NCBI RefSeq assembly: GCF_016908375.1
Contig: NZ_JAFBDS010000013.1
Coordinates: forward strand, 1-64,000
DNA length: 64,000 nt
Direction: 5' to 3'
From: Amphibacillus cookii
GTDB lineage: Bacteria > Bacillota > Bacilli > Bacillales > Amphibacillaceae
Of the stretch, positions 28,169 through 39,701 are shown piece by piece. The notes below the pieces were generated by a model. That model ran no database searches. It had not been told where the DNA came from and saw only the letters and a list, made by a program, of their open reading frames with translations. The position numbers and the translations under genes are program-made. Each line of letters starts with the position of its first letter. Positions within the stretch are counted from its first letter, which is position 1.

Positions 28169-29236
28169 TTGAGTAATCAACAGTTGGATCAATTAAGAGA
28201 ACAACTTGATCAAGTTAACTTAGAAATACTAAACTTGATTAACAAGCGTGCTGAATTGGTAAAAGAAACGGCACATGCCAAGGAAAATCATGGAGCAGAT
28301 AAAAAATATGATCCAGTACGAGAACGCGACATGCTAGAGTTGATTAAAAAATATAACAATGGACCGTTCCAAGATGCTACCATTATTCATTTGTTCAAAG
28401 AAATTTTCAAAGCGGGTTTAGAATTACAAGAGAAGGACCACAGCAAGGAATTGTTAGTCTCAAGAAAGCGTAAAGCCGAAGATACGATCATTAATATTAA
28501 TGGAGCCGCTTTTGGAGATGGGGACCCACACTTTATTTTTGGACCTTGTGCGGTAGAAAGCTACGAGCAAGTTGCTCAAGTCGCTGAACAAATAAAAGAT
28601 AAAGGATTGAAAATTATTCGTGGTGGCGCCTTTAAGCCTAGAACTTCTCCATATGATTTTCAAGGACTTGGTTTTGATGGATTGCAAATTCTCAAGCAAG
28701 TGGCTGAAGAATATGGTTTAGCTGTTGTAAGTGAAATTGTAAACCCCGCAGATATAGAAAAAGCAGCAGAATATTTAGATGTTATTCAAATCGGTGCAAG
28801 AAACATGCAAAATTTCGAGTTGTTAAAAGCGGCTGGAGAAGTCAATAAGCCAATTGTACTGAAACGTGGGATGTCTGCAACGGTATCAGATTTCATTAAT
28901 GCAGCAGAGTACATTAATTCTAGAGGAAATGGTCAAATCATTCTTTGTGAACGTGGTATTCGCACATATGAAACATCGACACGGAACACACTAGATATTA
29001 CTGCCGTTCCCATTTTGAAACAAGAGACACACTTACCTGTTATGGTAGATGTAACGCATTCAACAGGGCGGAGAGATTTATTAATTCCTGCTGCAAAGGC
29101 GGCTCTAGCAATTGGGGCGGATGGTATTATGGCTGAGGTACATCCAGATCCGGCCGTTGCTTTATCAGATGCGCAACAACAAATGGATTTTGAACAATTT
29201 GATCAATTTATGAATCAAGTCGTTGTTCAGAAATAA
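28169..29236 (+). CDS. aroA: Bifunctional chorismate mutase / DAHP synthase
   Basis: A 355-residue fusion. Residues 1-85 are an AroQ-type chorismate mutase ([20 protein letters not shown], then DPVRERDML); residues 95-355 are a KDO8P-like type I-beta DAHP synthase ([56 protein letters not shown]). DAHP synthase commits PEP and erythrose 4-phosphate to aromatic amino acids; in B. subtilis the mutase domain serves as a feedback sensor. The start is TTG after CAGGGGG. Confidence 0.94.
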   Translation: MSNQQLDQLREQLDQVNLEILNLINKRAELVKETAHAKENHGADKKYDPVRERDMLELIKKYNNGPFQDATIIHLFKEIFKAGLELQEKDHSKELLVSRKRKAEDTIININGAAFGDGDPHFIFGPCAVESYEQVAQVAEQIKDKGLKIIRGGAFKPRTSPYDFQGLGFDGLQILKQVAEEYGLAVVSEIVNPADIEKAAEYLDVIQIGARNMQNFELLKAAGEVNKPIVLKRGMSATVSDFINAAEYINSRGNGQIILCERGIRTYETSTRNTLDITAVPILKQETHLPVMVDVTHSTGRRDLLIPAAKAALAIGADGIMAEVHPDPAVALSDAQQQMDFEQFDQFMNQVVVQK

Positions 29237-29244
29237 GTAGAATA

Positions 29245-29285
29245 GCCCTAAAAATTGCCTATAAATGTAATTTTTAGGGCCTTTT
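29245..29285 (+). terminator. Terminator of aroA
   Basis: 12-bp stem GCCCTAAAAATT / AATTTTTAGGGC followed by CTTTTGATTTTTT. Confidence 0.85.
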
Positions 29286-29460
29286 GATTTTTTCATTTCA
29301 AAATAAGCTAGAAATCACAGACTTGTTTTGCGAAATTTGTTATACTATTGTATGTATTTTAAATCATAAAATGTCGATATAGTATGGGAAATAGTTTACT
29401 ATGCTATACTGTACATAAAAGGAAAAACGATTATTTTATTTACTATTGGAGGTTGAAATG

Positions 29461-30456
29461 ATGAATGTAACGATATATGACGTTGCACGTGAAGCAAATG
29501 TATCAATGGCTACTGTTTCAAGAGTGGTGAATGGAAATCCGAATGTAAAGCCTGCGACACGAAAGAAAGTATTACAAACCATTGAAAGGTTAGGTTATCG
29601 CCCTAACGCGGTAGCGCGGGGATTGGCCAGCAAAAAGACAACAACAGTTGGTGTGATTATTCCTGATATCTCAAGTATTTTCTTTTCAGAATTGGCACGC
29701 GGTATCGATGATATTGCTAATATGTATAAATATAATATTATATTGAGTAACTCGGATCAGAACATTGATAAAGAAGTGAAATTAATTAATACGATGCTTG
29801 AAAAACAAGTAGATGGAATTGTGTTTATGGGGGGGCGTATTACAGATGAACATATTCAACAATTCAAAACGTCGCCAGTACCGGTTGCTTTAGCAGCTAC
29901 AGTAGATCCTACTCAAACGATTCCATCGGTTAATATTGACTACGAGGTTGCTGGTTATGAGGCGACTAAACTTTTAATTGATAACGGACATGCGCATCCT
30001 GCATTTGTAACAGGTGTAGAAGAAACAGCAGCTAACGAATTAAAGTATCGTGGTTACTTACGTGCATTAGAGGAAAGTGATCAAAGCTTGAACCAGTCCT
30101 ATATTGTCCGTGGTGATTTTACTTATGGATCAGGTGTAGAAGCAGCTGATCAGTTGCTAGGCTTAGATAAGCGACCTTCTGCTATTTTCGTAGCTTCAGA
30201 TGAAATGGCGTTAGGTGTGATTCATGCCATTCAAGATAAAGGCTTAAGTGTGCCTGATGATATTGAAGTGTTTGGCTTTGATAATACAAGATTAGCAACA
30301 ATGGTTCGACCAACGCTTTCCACCATTGTACAGCCAATGTATGATATCGGTGCGGTTGCTATGCGTTTACTAACAAAGTATATGAACAAAGAAGAAGTGA
30401 CAAATTCGAATGTCATTTTACCACACCAAATTATTGAAAGAAGCTCAACAAAATAA
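29461..30456 (+). CDS. ccpA: Catabolite control protein A
   Basis: A 331-residue LacI/GalR regulator, the global carbon catabolite repressor and activator of Firmicutes. The N-terminal HTH ([20 protein letters not shown]), the hinge helix [14 protein letters not shown] and the CcpA-specific stretches [18 protein letters not shown] and [17 protein letters not shown] are almost identical to B. subtilis CcpA. It would act with HPr-Ser-P at cre sites. GGAGG is 8 nt before the ATG at 29461; an ATG at 29458 is also possible. motPS follows 91 nt downstream. Confidence 0.96.
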   Translation: MNVTIYDVAREANVSMATVSRVVNGNPNVKPATRKKVLQTIERLGYRPNAVARGLASKKTTTVGVIIPDISSIFFSELARGIDDIANMYKYNIILSNSDQNIDKEVKLINTMLEKQVDGIVFMGGRITDEHIQQFKTSPVPVALAATVDPTQTIPSVNIDYEVAGYEATKLLIDNGHAHPAFVTGVEETAANELKYRGYLRALEESDQSLNQSYIVRGDFTYGSGVEAADQLLGLDKRPSAIFVASDEMALGVIHAIQDKGLSVPDDIEVFGFDNTRLATMVRPTLSTIVQPMYDIGAVAMRLLTKYMNKEEVTNSNVILPHQIIERSSTK

Positions 30457-30547
30457 AATTATTGCCGATATACGAAATATCGAACTTGCAAATCCTTGGC
30501 ATGATTACTTTCATCCAAAGATTTTATGTTAGTTAAGGAGAGAGCAT

Positions 30548-31375
30548 ATGAAAAAAACAGATATTTTAACACCAATCGGCATTACATTAGGTATTATTAT
30601 GATTTCTTTTGGAATCATATCAAGTAGTGGAAATTTTGATGGCTTTTTAGCTTTTATTCAAATCTCTTCGATGGTTATTGTAATCGGGGGATTAACAGCA
30701 GCGCTACTTATTAACTTTAATCTTGATCAAGTCAAGATTATGGGACGTGTAGTCAAGGAGTCATTTAACAAGAATGATCATAATTTAGAAGATCTGATTA
30801 GCTTGTTTGAAAGACTTTCAGAACGTGCTAGACGTGAAGGTCTGCTAGCGCTAGAAGGCGAATTAGAAGATGTAGATGATCCATTCATTAAAAAAGGTGT
30901 TTTATTAGCCATTGATGGTATCGAGCCTGAAGTTATTCAAGACATTATGAGCGCAGAAATAACAGCAATGGAAGATCGACATTCCAAAGGGCGTATGATT
31001 ATTGAGAGAGCTGGTGATTACGCACCGGCATGGGGAATGATTGGTACATTAATTGGGCTTGTTCTAATGCTAAATGATCTTAATGATCCTACAACATTAG
31101 GTCCTCAAATGGCTGTAGCTTTATTAACAACATTTTATGGCTCGGTTTTGGCCAACTTAGTATTTATGCCAATGGCTGGTAAATTAGAAACCAAGACAGA
31201 TGAAGAAGTATTTACGAAACAGATTATTGTTGAAGGTGTAATCGGTGTGCAATCCGGTCAAAATCCACGAATTCTTAAAGAGAAACTAAGTGCTTTTCTA
31301 TCTGATGATATGCGTAAGCGCCGTTCTGTTGAAAACGAAGATGCAGTGGAGGGTATAGCAAATGAAGCGTCCTAA
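30548..31375 (+). CDS. motP: Flagellar motor stator protein MotP
   Basis: A 275-residue MotA/ExbB-type protein with four membrane helices; the cytoplasmic loop carries the charged residues that touch the rotor, and the second helix pair has the conserved YAPAWGMIGTLIGLVLML. MotP pairs with MotS in the Na+-driven stator of Bacillus. Its location directly after ccpA is as in B. subtilis ytxD. RBS AAGGAGAG. It overlaps motS by 14 nt. Confidence 0.9.
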   Translation: MKKTDILTPIGITLGIIMISFGIISSSGNFDGFLAFIQISSMVIVIGGLTAALLINFNLDQVKIMGRVVKESFNKNDHNLEDLISLFERLSERARREGLLALEGELEDVDDPFIKKGVLLAIDGIEPEVIQDIMSAEITAMEDRHSKGRMIIERAGDYAPAWGMIGTLIGLVLMLNDLNDPTTLGPQMAVALLTTFYGSVLANLVFMPMAGKLETKTDEEVFTKQIIVEGVIGVQSGQNPRILKEKLSAFLSDDMRKRRSVENEDAVEGIANEAS

Positions 31376-32138
31376 TAAAAAGCCACCTAAGGGTAGCCCA
31401 AAATGGATGACCACCTTCTCAGATATGATGACACTTATATTAGTATTTTTTATTTTGCTTTTTTCAATGTCGCAAATTGATGCGGCTCGGTTTGAAGCTG
31501 TGGCAGAATCTTTCCGTAATCGAATGATTTTTGATGGTTTTCCTTCAACCGTGGAAATGGACAATCCGTCAGATAGTGCTGATTTGAATCAACAACAAGA
31601 AGAATTTGATAATTTTAAACAAAATTTATTTGAAGAAGACGGCTTAGATGAAGATGAATTAGAGTCTGATCAAGAGTCGTTGGAAGAATTGCTAGAAGAA
31701 ATTGAGGATTTTTTAGAAGAAAATCAATTGCAAGAAGTTATTTCAGCTAATCGTACGGATCAAGGTGTTGTTCTTATTTTACAAGAACGTATTCTATTTG
31801 ATACCGGTGAAGCTGTCATAAAATCAGAAGGTGAGCCATTTTTAGATAAGGTGGCACTATTACTCTCTAATATACCGAATAGTGTTCGGGTAGAAGGGCA
31901 TACAGATAATCGTCCTATTTCTACACCGGCATTTCCGTCAAATTGGGAGTTATCTGGTGCGAGAGCAAGTAGTGTGATCCGTCATATTGTTGATGCTAAT
32001 GATTTTAATGAGGACCGCTTCATTGCAGTTGGGTTTGGTGATACCCGTCCAGTAGCGCCAAATGATTCACCAGATAATTGGCAACGTAATCGAAGGGTTG
32101 AAATTGTCATCTTAGAATTGTCACAATCATTGAATTAA
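31362..32138 (+). CDS. motS: Flagellar motor stator protein MotS
   Basis: A 258-residue MotB-family protein. The single membrane helix begins TFSDMMTLILVFFILLFSMS, with the ion-binding Asp at residue 21. An acidic linker of about 60 residues, unusually rich in Glu and Asp, joins it to a C-terminal OmpA-like peptidoglycan-binding domain (VRVEGHTDNRPIS, NWELSGARASSVI, NRRVEIVIL). The MotPS type usually couples to Na+. Together with motP it forms the stator; no other flagellar gene is in the window. Confidence 0.9.
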   Translation: MKRPNKKPPKGSPKWMTTFSDMMTLILVFFILLFSMSQIDAARFEAVAESFRNRMIFDGFPSTVEMDNPSDSADLNQQQEEFDNFKQNLFEEDGLDEDELESDQESLEELLEEIEDFLEENQLQEVISANRTDQGVVLILQERILFDTGEAVIKSEGEPFLDKVALLLSNIPNSVRVEGHTDNRPISTPAFPSNWELSGARASSVIRHIVDANDFNEDRFIAVGFGDTRPVAPNDSPDNWQRNRRVEIVILELSQSLN

Positions 32139-32147
32139 ACCTATAGT

Positions 32148-32190
32148 AAACAGCACATTGTTTTAAAGTCTAAAACAATGTGCTGTTTTT
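32148..32190 (+). terminator. Terminator of ccpA-motPS region
   Basis: 18-bp stem AAACAGCACATTGTTTTA / TAAAACAATGTGCTGTTT with loop AAGTC and a T run. Confidence 0.9.
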
Positions 32191-32197
32191 GGGTGAA

Positions 32198-32233
32198 TAA
32201 AAAATAACGCTAGGGATTTGCCCCAGCGCTATT
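32198..32233 (-). terminator. Terminator of the class A PBP gene
   Basis: On the minus strand AATAGCGCTGGGG pairs with CCCTAGCGTTATT, followed by T run. It is 265 nt beyond the PBP stop codon, placing repeat copy F inside that transcript's 3' region. Confidence 0.75.
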
Positions 32234-32275
32234 CGGTAGTATTAATTTAAAGCAAGTTAGCTTGTCTAATTAATC

Positions 32276-32500
32276 ATGGATAACGGTCCGTAAAACACCG
32301 CTAGTGTACTGATTCACTCAGCTAACAATTGGTGGGTGGGTAAGATCGTAGACTAAAACCGCCACATCTTTAAGAAGGATTACAGACTAAGATCGCCACG
32401 TCCTGTGGCAACGTCTGCATGACCTACATCCTGTAGGCCCACGTCTACATGACCTACGTCTTGTAGCCCTTCGCCCACTGATTGAAGGTTCGCTTTATTA
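32276..32500 (+). repeat. Intergenic hairpin repeat, copy F (full length)
   Basis: Left end GGATAACGGTCCGTAAAA; middle CACTCAGCTAACAATTGGTG; then GATCGTAGACTAAAACCGCC; hairpins GCCAC-GTCCT-GTGGC (32395-32409), CCTAC-ATCCT-GTAGG (32423-32437) and CCTAC-GTCTT-GTAGC (32453-32467), separated by near-identical linkers ACGTCTGCATGA and ACGTCTACATGA; right end CGCCCACTGATTGAAGGTTC plus GCTTTATTA. The final TTA is the stop codon of the minus-strand PBP gene. Confidence 0.9.
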
Positions 32501-35491
32501 ACCATCGCCTTGTTCTCCGTCATCATCAGAACCATCGCTCTCATTGTCTTCATCGCTATCTTCACTATCATCAACATCTTGACTATCTTCATCTTCTTCA
32601 GTTTCTTCATCTTCATCACGATATGAGGGATGATCATTATTTCTATTACCACGGTTTCTGTTTCTATTACGGTCTTCATTATTGTCATCGTCGGTATCAT
32701 CATCCTCATCATCGTCTTGATCAACCTCACCATCAACATAAGGTGATGAAGGTTCAGATTCACGACCAAAGTAATTGACTGCTACGACATGGTAAACCGC
32801 TGAGTTACTGCCGACATTTATATCTGTATCAATCGTCGAATCATAAAGAGAGAAATCATCCTCTGGATCATCTGCACGATAAATACGATAACCAACAACA
32901 TACTGGCTAGATGGTGCACTCCAAGTCAAGTTATTACCTGACTTGGAGAGAGAAGTAGGAGCATTTGGATTATTTCCGTTATCTTCAATGTCAACTAATT
33001 CTGGAATTTCAACAGCATCCCATGCAGAATTATTATCTGGAATTAACTGACTAATATCATCGAGCTGATCATACCCCATCTCACTCAACCATTCTGGATT
33101 AAACATGACCCCATCATCTTGTGTGAACTCTTCAGGTGTATTACTTCCAGCAATAACAGCTTCACCATCCATGATCACATAGCTTCCATCAATTAAGCTG
33201 TCGTCCTCACTTGACGGTGTATAAGCTGCATTGAAAATGTCACTGCCAACTAATCCGAGCGATTGGCTTATCTCAGAAGGGGCATGACCTGAAACAAGAC
33301 TAAATGAACGTGAAACAATATTATCAGGCTGAGAAAACCTTGATGATGGTGCCATTAAATCAGGATCAACCTCAGTGGCGGCATTTACTAATGCAGCCCA
33401 TAACGATTGCGTTCTTCCACTGTACCCATCATCAAGTGGTTGATTATAGTTATATCCAATCCATGTCCCTAAAGTGACATTAGGATTAGTTGCGACAAAC
33501 CAGTTATCAGCAGCATTATTAGATGTCCCTGTTTTACCAGCCCAGTCCACACTAGCATTTCTTAACTGACTTCGAGCTGTTCTACCCGTTCCTTGTGTTA
33601 ATACATCACGCATCATATCGACCATCAAGTAATTTGTTTGGACACTGAAAACATCAACAGATTCACTTTCATGTTCAAAGATAATTTCTCCATCAACAGA
33701 TTCAATCGTTTCAATCATATAACTTTCAAGATATTTTCCATCATTACCAAACGTTGCATAAGCATTTGTATTTTCATCAATGGTTGAACCATAAGTACCA
33801 ATTGCAAAAGAAGGGTGTATCGCGCTCTTGTCATGAGAAAGGCCCATCTTTTCACCGAACTCAGTAAATGCTTCAGTTTCTTGTTGTAAGTCCTGAAAGA
33901 CAGATGCAGCAGATACGTTGTAAGAATTAGCGAGGGCTGTTCGAGCGGTCACCAATCCATAATAACGCCCTACTGTAAAGTTATTAGGCCAACCTTTTCC
34001 ATTACCATAATCTAAGTTGACATCGGCAATGATTGATCCTGGTTGGATAACACCTAGCTCCATGGCAGGTGCATAAACGAGTAAAGGTTTTGCTGTACTA
34101 CCAACTGAACGCCTTACCCGAGTGGCATAGTTTTGATTATCTTGTTCAAAATCACGACCACCGACAAAAGCAATAATCGCACCTGTGCTATTATCAATTA
34201 GTATACTACCGGCTTGCTCTGGCGTCACGAGTGGAACATCTTCACCTGTTTCTGGATCTTGTGTCATAATAACAGCACCAGACTGCTCATTTCGTGCGGT
34301 CTTATCTTGGCCAAAGTTATTAAAATTTTCAGCAACGTCTTGAAAAGTGTCAAACATTTCTTTATTGATGGTGGTATGAATTTTATAACCACCTTGAGAT
34401 AACTCTCTTGAAGCATAAATTTGATATTGTTCGCTTAATTCGTCATTAGCATCTAAATCTTCCATAGTATAGCCATCTTCTTCAGCTAGGTACTCAATAA
34501 AGATCTCTTCTGTTCGTCTGCGAACTTCTTCTGTTAAATACGGATATTCTTCAAAAGCAGATGGGGAACGATCAGAAAAACTGTCAACAACATCAAACGC
34601 CATTGCTTCTTCACGTTCCTCTTCAGTTATATAGCCAGCTTGCTCCATTCTTAATAAGACGGTCTGCATGCGATTAAGTCCGGCTTCAAGTCCATCTTCA
34701 TCCTTTAATGTACCATTATTGTTAAAAGGACTATAAACGATGGGACTTTGAGGTAGTCCAGCTACAAAAGCAGCTTGCGCTAAGTTAACGTCATCAGCGT
34801 CAACACCAAAAATCCCTTGTGTTGCCGTTTGGACACCTGCAATGTTTCGACCATTAGCATTTCGCCCGAATGGGACAATGTTAAGATAAGCCTCAAGAAT
34901 CTCATCCTTTTCCATGAAATTTTCAAGTCGTAATGCTAATATGATTTCTTTCGCTTTTCGGTCAAATGAAACTTCATTTGTTAACAACTGATTTTTAATA
35001 ATTTGTTGGGTTAACGTACTACCTCCCGTTTGCGTGGCTGAACCTGAAACCTCTTGAAACATGGCACGCATAATCGCTTTAGGAACGATACCATCATGCG
35101 TTTCAAAGTACTCATCTTCAGTAGCGATAATACCATTAATAATATAATCAGAAACATTAGCTAAGCTCACTTCTTCCCGATGAATATCAGAGCTCACTTC
35201 TCCCATATAGACTTCATCAGCAAAATATATTTCTGACGTTTCTTCGTAATTGTGGATAGCACTAACCATCGATTCTTGTGAGCGAAGCGGTTCATCTTTG
35301 ACTAATGAAGCAAAATATCCTGCTCCAATACCTCCAACAAAGAAGAAAGCGATGATACCGATTACGATAAAAAATAATATTATATTCCAAACCACATCAT
35401 AGCTAATTCGGGCAAATTTTTGAATAATGCCTTTATCTATAAAAGATTTCGTTTTTTTCCAGATGTTGTTTAGTCGTTCTTGAAAAGTCAT
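32498..35491 (-). CDS. Class A penicillin-binding protein (PBP1A family)
   Basis: A 997-residue bifunctional cell-wall polymerase. One membrane helix (about residues 33-58) is followed by a GT51 glycosyltransferase domain (ATEDEYFETHDG near 112, then GGSTLTQQIIKN and RKAKEIILALRLE), a transpeptidase domain (SxxK as GSTAKPL with Ser 465; SYN in ANSYNVSA; KTGT at 653-656), a fibronectin type III-like module near 850-925 and an acidic, Asp/Glu/Arg/Asn-rich tail of about 70 residues. RBS TAGGAGG; an extended -10 TGCTATAAT lies at 35520-35525 on the minus strand. Confidence 0.92.
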   Translation of the reverse strand: MTFQERLNNIWKKTKSFIDKGIIQKFARISYDVVWNIILFFIVIGIIAFFFVGGIGAGYFASLVKDEPLRSQESMVSAIHNYEETSEIYFADEVYMGEVSSDIHREEVSLANVSDYIINGIIATEDEYFETHDGIVPKAIMRAMFQEVSGSATQTGGSTLTQQIIKNQLLTNEVSFDRKAKEIILALRLENFMEKDEILEAYLNIVPFGRNANGRNIAGVQTATQGIFGVDADDVNLAQAAFVAGLPQSPIVYSPFNNNGTLKDEDGLEAGLNRMQTVLLRMEQAGYITEEEREEAMAFDVVDSFSDRSPSAFEEYPYLTEEVRRRTEEIFIEYLAEEDGYTMEDLDANDELSEQYQIYASRELSQGGYKIHTTINKEMFDTFQDVAENFNNFGQDKTARNEQSGAVIMTQDPETGEDVPLVTPEQAGSILIDNSTGAIIAFVGGRDFEQDNQNYATRVRRSVGSTAKPLLVYAPAMELGVIQPGSIIADVNLDYGNGKGWPNNFTVGRYYGLVTARTALANSYNVSAASVFQDLQQETEAFTEFGEKMGLSHDKSAIHPSFAIGTYGSTIDENTNAYATFGNDGKYLESYMIETIESVDGEIIFEHESESVDVFSVQTNYLMVDMMRDVLTQGTGRTARSQLRNASVDWAGKTGTSNNAADNWFVATNPNVTLGTWIGYNYNQPLDDGYSGRTQSLWAALVNAATEVDPDLMAPSSRFSQPDNIVSRSFSLVSGHAPSEISQSLGLVGSDIFNAAYTPSSEDDSLIDGSYVIMDGEAVIAGSNTPEEFTQDDGVMFNPEWLSEMGYDQLDDISQLIPDNNSAWDAVEIPELVDIEDNGNNPNAPTSLSKSGNNLTWSAPSSQYVVGYRIYRADDPEDDFSLYDSTIDTDINVGSNSAVYHVVAVNYFGRESEPSSPYVDGEVDQDDDEDDDTDDDNNEDRNRNRNRGNRNNDHPSYRDEDEETEEDEDSQDVDDSEDSDEDNESDGSDDDGEQGDG

Positions 35492-35575
35492 ATCAATACC
35501 TCCTAAAATTCCATCTCATATTATAGCATATTTCAGCAATTGATAAGTATCTGAGACAAATTTTTTTAAAAAAGC

Positions 35576-35604
35576 TTGCGATTGTCATGAAATTATGATA
35601 TTAA
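35576..35604 (+). promoter_or_regulatory. Candidate promoter for the tyrS T-box transcript
   Basis: TTGCGA, 17-nt spacer, TATTAA; each hexamer matches the consensus at four positions. It precedes the T-box leader by about 20 nt. Confidence 0.45.
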
Positions 35605-35624
35605 TGTAACACAACAGAAAATAA

Positions 35625-35860
35625 TTGAGTGATGAAAGATTGAAGTAATGTTAATATTCCCTGGTTTAAGAGAGCTGACGGGTGGTGTGAGTCAGAGCAT
35701 AATATTAGCGTGAATTACGTTCTTGAGCTTCCTAATGTACAACTTATGATTTAGGCGGTGCAACATAATGCACCGATATCAATTCAAAGTGGCAATGATA
35801 GTTTGCAACGAGGGTGGTACCGCGAGAGTAGAACTCGTCCCTTTTGGGATGTTTTTTGCT
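35625..35860 (+). promoter_or_regulatory. T-box leader of tyrS
   Basis: The T-box AGGGTGGTACCGCG is at 35811-35824. It is preceded by a long stem I region with a likely specifier TAC (Tyr) at 35716-35718 in the context TGAATTACGT, and followed by the terminator CGTCCC/GGGATG with T6. Uncharged tRNA-Tyr would pair with the specifier and the T-box to form the antiterminator and allow tyrS transcription. Stem I boundaries are estimated. The 35861-36050 spacer shows nothing further. Confidence 0.88.
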
Positions 35861-36029
35861 CTTTTTTTGTTTGTTAGAAAGTGTTAATTGCAATAAAAAA
35901 AAGCGGGAAACTTCAAACGCAAAATTTAAAAGGGCTAGGATAGAAAAAGTTGACATGTTCGCTGAAAAATGAGTCCAGTCGATTTTTTTAATAGACGACA
36001 TCGCCAAGCCCTGTCACAAGGTTGTATGA

Positions 36030-37325
<1,296 letters not shown>

Positions 37326-37375
37326 ATAAGTGATCATGTAACAAGAATAAGCAAGATAGTGTAAGAGTTGAACAT

Positions 37376-37415
37376 AATAAGGTGCCCCTAAGATCTCGCT
37401 TTTGGGCACCTTATT
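37376..37415. terminator. Terminator of tyrS, probably bidirectional
   Basis: 12-bp stem AATAAGGTGCCC / GGGCACCTTATT between convergent tyrS and the cation efflux gene. Confidence 0.8.
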
Positions 37416-37447
37416 ACATAGAGTATTTTGTTATTTTTCTAGGAACA

Positions 37448-38365
37448 TTATAATGCCCACTTACGATCTTTTGTAAAAGAGACCGTTAACCATTTTTGAT
37501 AAGGATACTGATCTAAAAAGCGGTCAATATCTTCTCTAATTTGGTCTTGATCAGTTAAAGACGCTAATCGGTCTTCTTTTTTAATGACAAAATCAATTTC
37601 TACCCACAAAGTTTTACCTACTTTAGTAATTCTTACAATGGATTCATCAAATTCACGTTCATTAGCAAGTCCCTTGATAAATTGTTTAATTTGATCTGGC
37701 ATTTTTCCCTTTGGGGGCATGTCTAAGATTTCACGTAATGCAGTCGACATTTCCTCAATGGGTACTTTAATAAAATAAATCGATACAGCTATGACCATAA
37801 TTGGATCTATGAAAGGGACGATAAATTGAGTTGCTGAAAAGAAATTGAGTAAATATGAGATGACAAAACCTATTAACACAGCAACACTAACCAATGTATC
37901 CATATACCATTGATTAGCTTCAGCTTGTAAAAGTGCAGAACGTACTTTATTAGCCTCTTTTTTTAAATAATAGGTGATGCCAATACATAAAATGGTTGCT
38001 AGCGTCGAATAGATTAAAGCAATACCTACGGCTACTTCTCTGCCACCAGAGGCTAAAGTCATTAAAGCTGAAGCAAGGGAACCGATAACAAGTACGAGTA
38101 TAACGAAGTATTTGATCAGCACCACTAATGGCTCAATTTTATCTTTTCCAAATGGATAATTGTTAATGTCATGCTTACTAATAAACCTCGCAGCGATTAA
38201 AGATAATATCGAAAGTCCCAAACTAACGAGTGAATATAGGCCATCAAACAAAATCATTTGAGCACCGACAAGTAAGCCGATTACGATCCCAGTCACAGAA
38301 AAAATAACAGCGCCATATACTGAAATTTTTAATAGCGCATGTTCACGACTGTTATTTTGTTGCAT
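37448..38365 (-). CDS. Cation diffusion facilitator family transporter
   Basis: A 305-residue CDF protein with six predicted helices. The expected first-helix segments and a C-terminal cytoplasmic domain of about 90 residues are present. The metal motif in helix 2 reads LFDGLYSLVSL and helix 5 has MDTLVSVAVLIG, so the usual HxxxD of zinc exporters is replaced by MDTLVS; metal specificity is unclear and a Na+ or Mn/Fe role is possible. The ATG at 38365 follows AGGAG with 8-nt spacing. Confidence 0.78.
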   Translation of the reverse strand: MQQNNSREHALLKISVYGAVIFSVTGIVIGLLVGAQMILFDGLYSLVSLGLSILSLIAARFISKHDINNYPFGKDKIEPLVVLIKYFVILVLVIGSLASALMTLASGGREVAVGIALIYSTLATILCIGITYYLKKEANKVRSALLQAEANQWYMDTLVSVAVLIGFVISYLLNFFSATQFIVPFIDPIMVIAVSIYFIKVPIEEMSTALREILDMPPKGKMPDQIKQFIKGLANEREFDESIVRITKVGKTLWVEIDFVIKKEDRLASLTDQDQIREDIDRFLDQYPYQKWLTVSFTKDRKWAL

Positions 38366-38431
38366 TATATCTGCTCCTATCTTAAAGGTCAAAGCTTATT
38401 GTATCATATTTGTTTAATGTTAAGCTAGCTG

Positions 38432-39538
38432 TTAATCATCTTGAACATTGCGTTCTTTCACTTCATTATAGCGACGATTTTGTCGATAACCATAGGCAAT
38501 ATTACGAATTAATTCTGTACTTTCAGTGCTTGCGCCTATCGATCCTGCTAATGTTGCAATTGAGGTTGCTAACCAGCTTAAACGTAAGAAACTGATAAGC
38601 GTTACATCTTTTTCTATCTCTGTCAATGATTCAAATAAGTCGGGTGGAACAAAAAAGATGATCGCAATTGAAAATATAGCTAAGAGGACAATGTAATAGG
38701 CTAACACTGCAACAGTCAAGGTTACTAGTGTTGTTGTATTATATAGTTTTTTCATTTTGGTTTTCCCTTTTTTAGTACGTTTCTCCCACAAATGATGTGA
38801 AACGATCATCCAAATAATCATACTAATAATTGCAACAAAGGTAATGGCGACGAGTCTTAACAAATTATAATGGATACTTAATTCCCATAATGTAGGGAAA
38901 ATTAACACATAAGCACCCGTAGCAAACGCGACAGCAATAATGGGTTTAAAAGAAGCAATCACTGCCCAAGGTCTATTGGCATAAGTCATGCCTAAAATAG
39001 CTCGAACTTTCCCGTTGATTTTGGGCACAACAGAATAGCGGGTCACGTTGGTTTCTTCAGCGCCTTCCATTCGTTTAATAGGAGATAATCTCAATTTTTG
39101 CTTCATTTGATGTGTAGCGGTTTCTTTTATGTGTGAAGCATTTAGATTTTGATGATGCAATTCATAAACAATTTGTTTGATCATTTTGAATGTTCTATTT
39201 TTCATTGGTGGTGCACCAAAAGCTGGCAAAGAGAGGAGTGCGATATTAAGATCTTTATTTAAATCTGCTAAGATAATCTTTTTTTTATCAAAAAGAAGAA
39301 GGTCTGTCACGCATATCGTATAATCCCAATTTTGTTGGTTCGCTATTTTATGCGCTTCATTAAATATTTCCTTTGAATCTTCTACCGCACCTGTTAAAGG
39401 ATCAACCATAATGTCTAATGTCCATTCATATTTACCATCGACATGATCTTGACAATATGTACTTAATGGCTTAATCAATTCTCTGCAAATCGTTTCAGGT
39501 AATTCTGGAGCGCAAATTAAACCTACATTTAATTCCAA
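38432..39538 (-). CDS. Four-helix membrane protein of unknown function
   Basis: A 368-residue protein. The first 190 residues are soluble, opening with VGLICAPELPETICREL; the last 160 hold four hydrophobic helices. The start is TTG with AAAGGAG 8 nt upstream. I do not recognise the family. It sits beside the CDF gene but with its own binding site, 66 nt apart. Confidence 0.6.
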   Translation of the reverse strand: MELNVGLICAPELPETICRELIKPLSTYCQDHVDGKYEWTLDIMVDPLTGAVEDSKEIFNEAHKIANQQNWDYTICVTDLLLFDKKKIILADLNKDLNIALLSLPAFGAPPMKNRTFKMIKQIVYELHHQNLNASHIKETATHQMKQKLRLSPIKRMEGAEETNVTRYSVVPKINGKVRAILGMTYANRPWAVIASFKPIIAVAFATGAYVLIFPTLWELSIHYNLLRLVAITFVAIISMIIWMIVSHHLWEKRTKKGKTKMKKLYNTTTLVTLTVAVLAYYIVLLAIFSIAIIFFVPPDLFESLTEIEKDVTLISFLRLSWLATSIATLAGSIGASTESTELIRNIAYGYRQNRRYNEVKERNVQDD

Positions 39539-39701
39539 GTTATCACTCCTTTATAAATCTCTATATACAATTACCCGATCGCAATAAAATTAATCTTTTT
39601 CTTAAAATAGATTATAGGTAAAAAGCAATCCAATAATATTTGCTGATTTAGAAGGGGGATATATAACAGGCATAGTTGGTTGAATTGTAAATTTAATTAT
39701 A

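Noticed and set aside
32380-32778. Open frames on both strands opposite the acidic PBP tail (98-129 codons)
   Set aside because: They arise from the repetitive GAT/GAA codons of the real gene and from repeat F; composition (Met/Ile/His-rich) is that of shadow frames.
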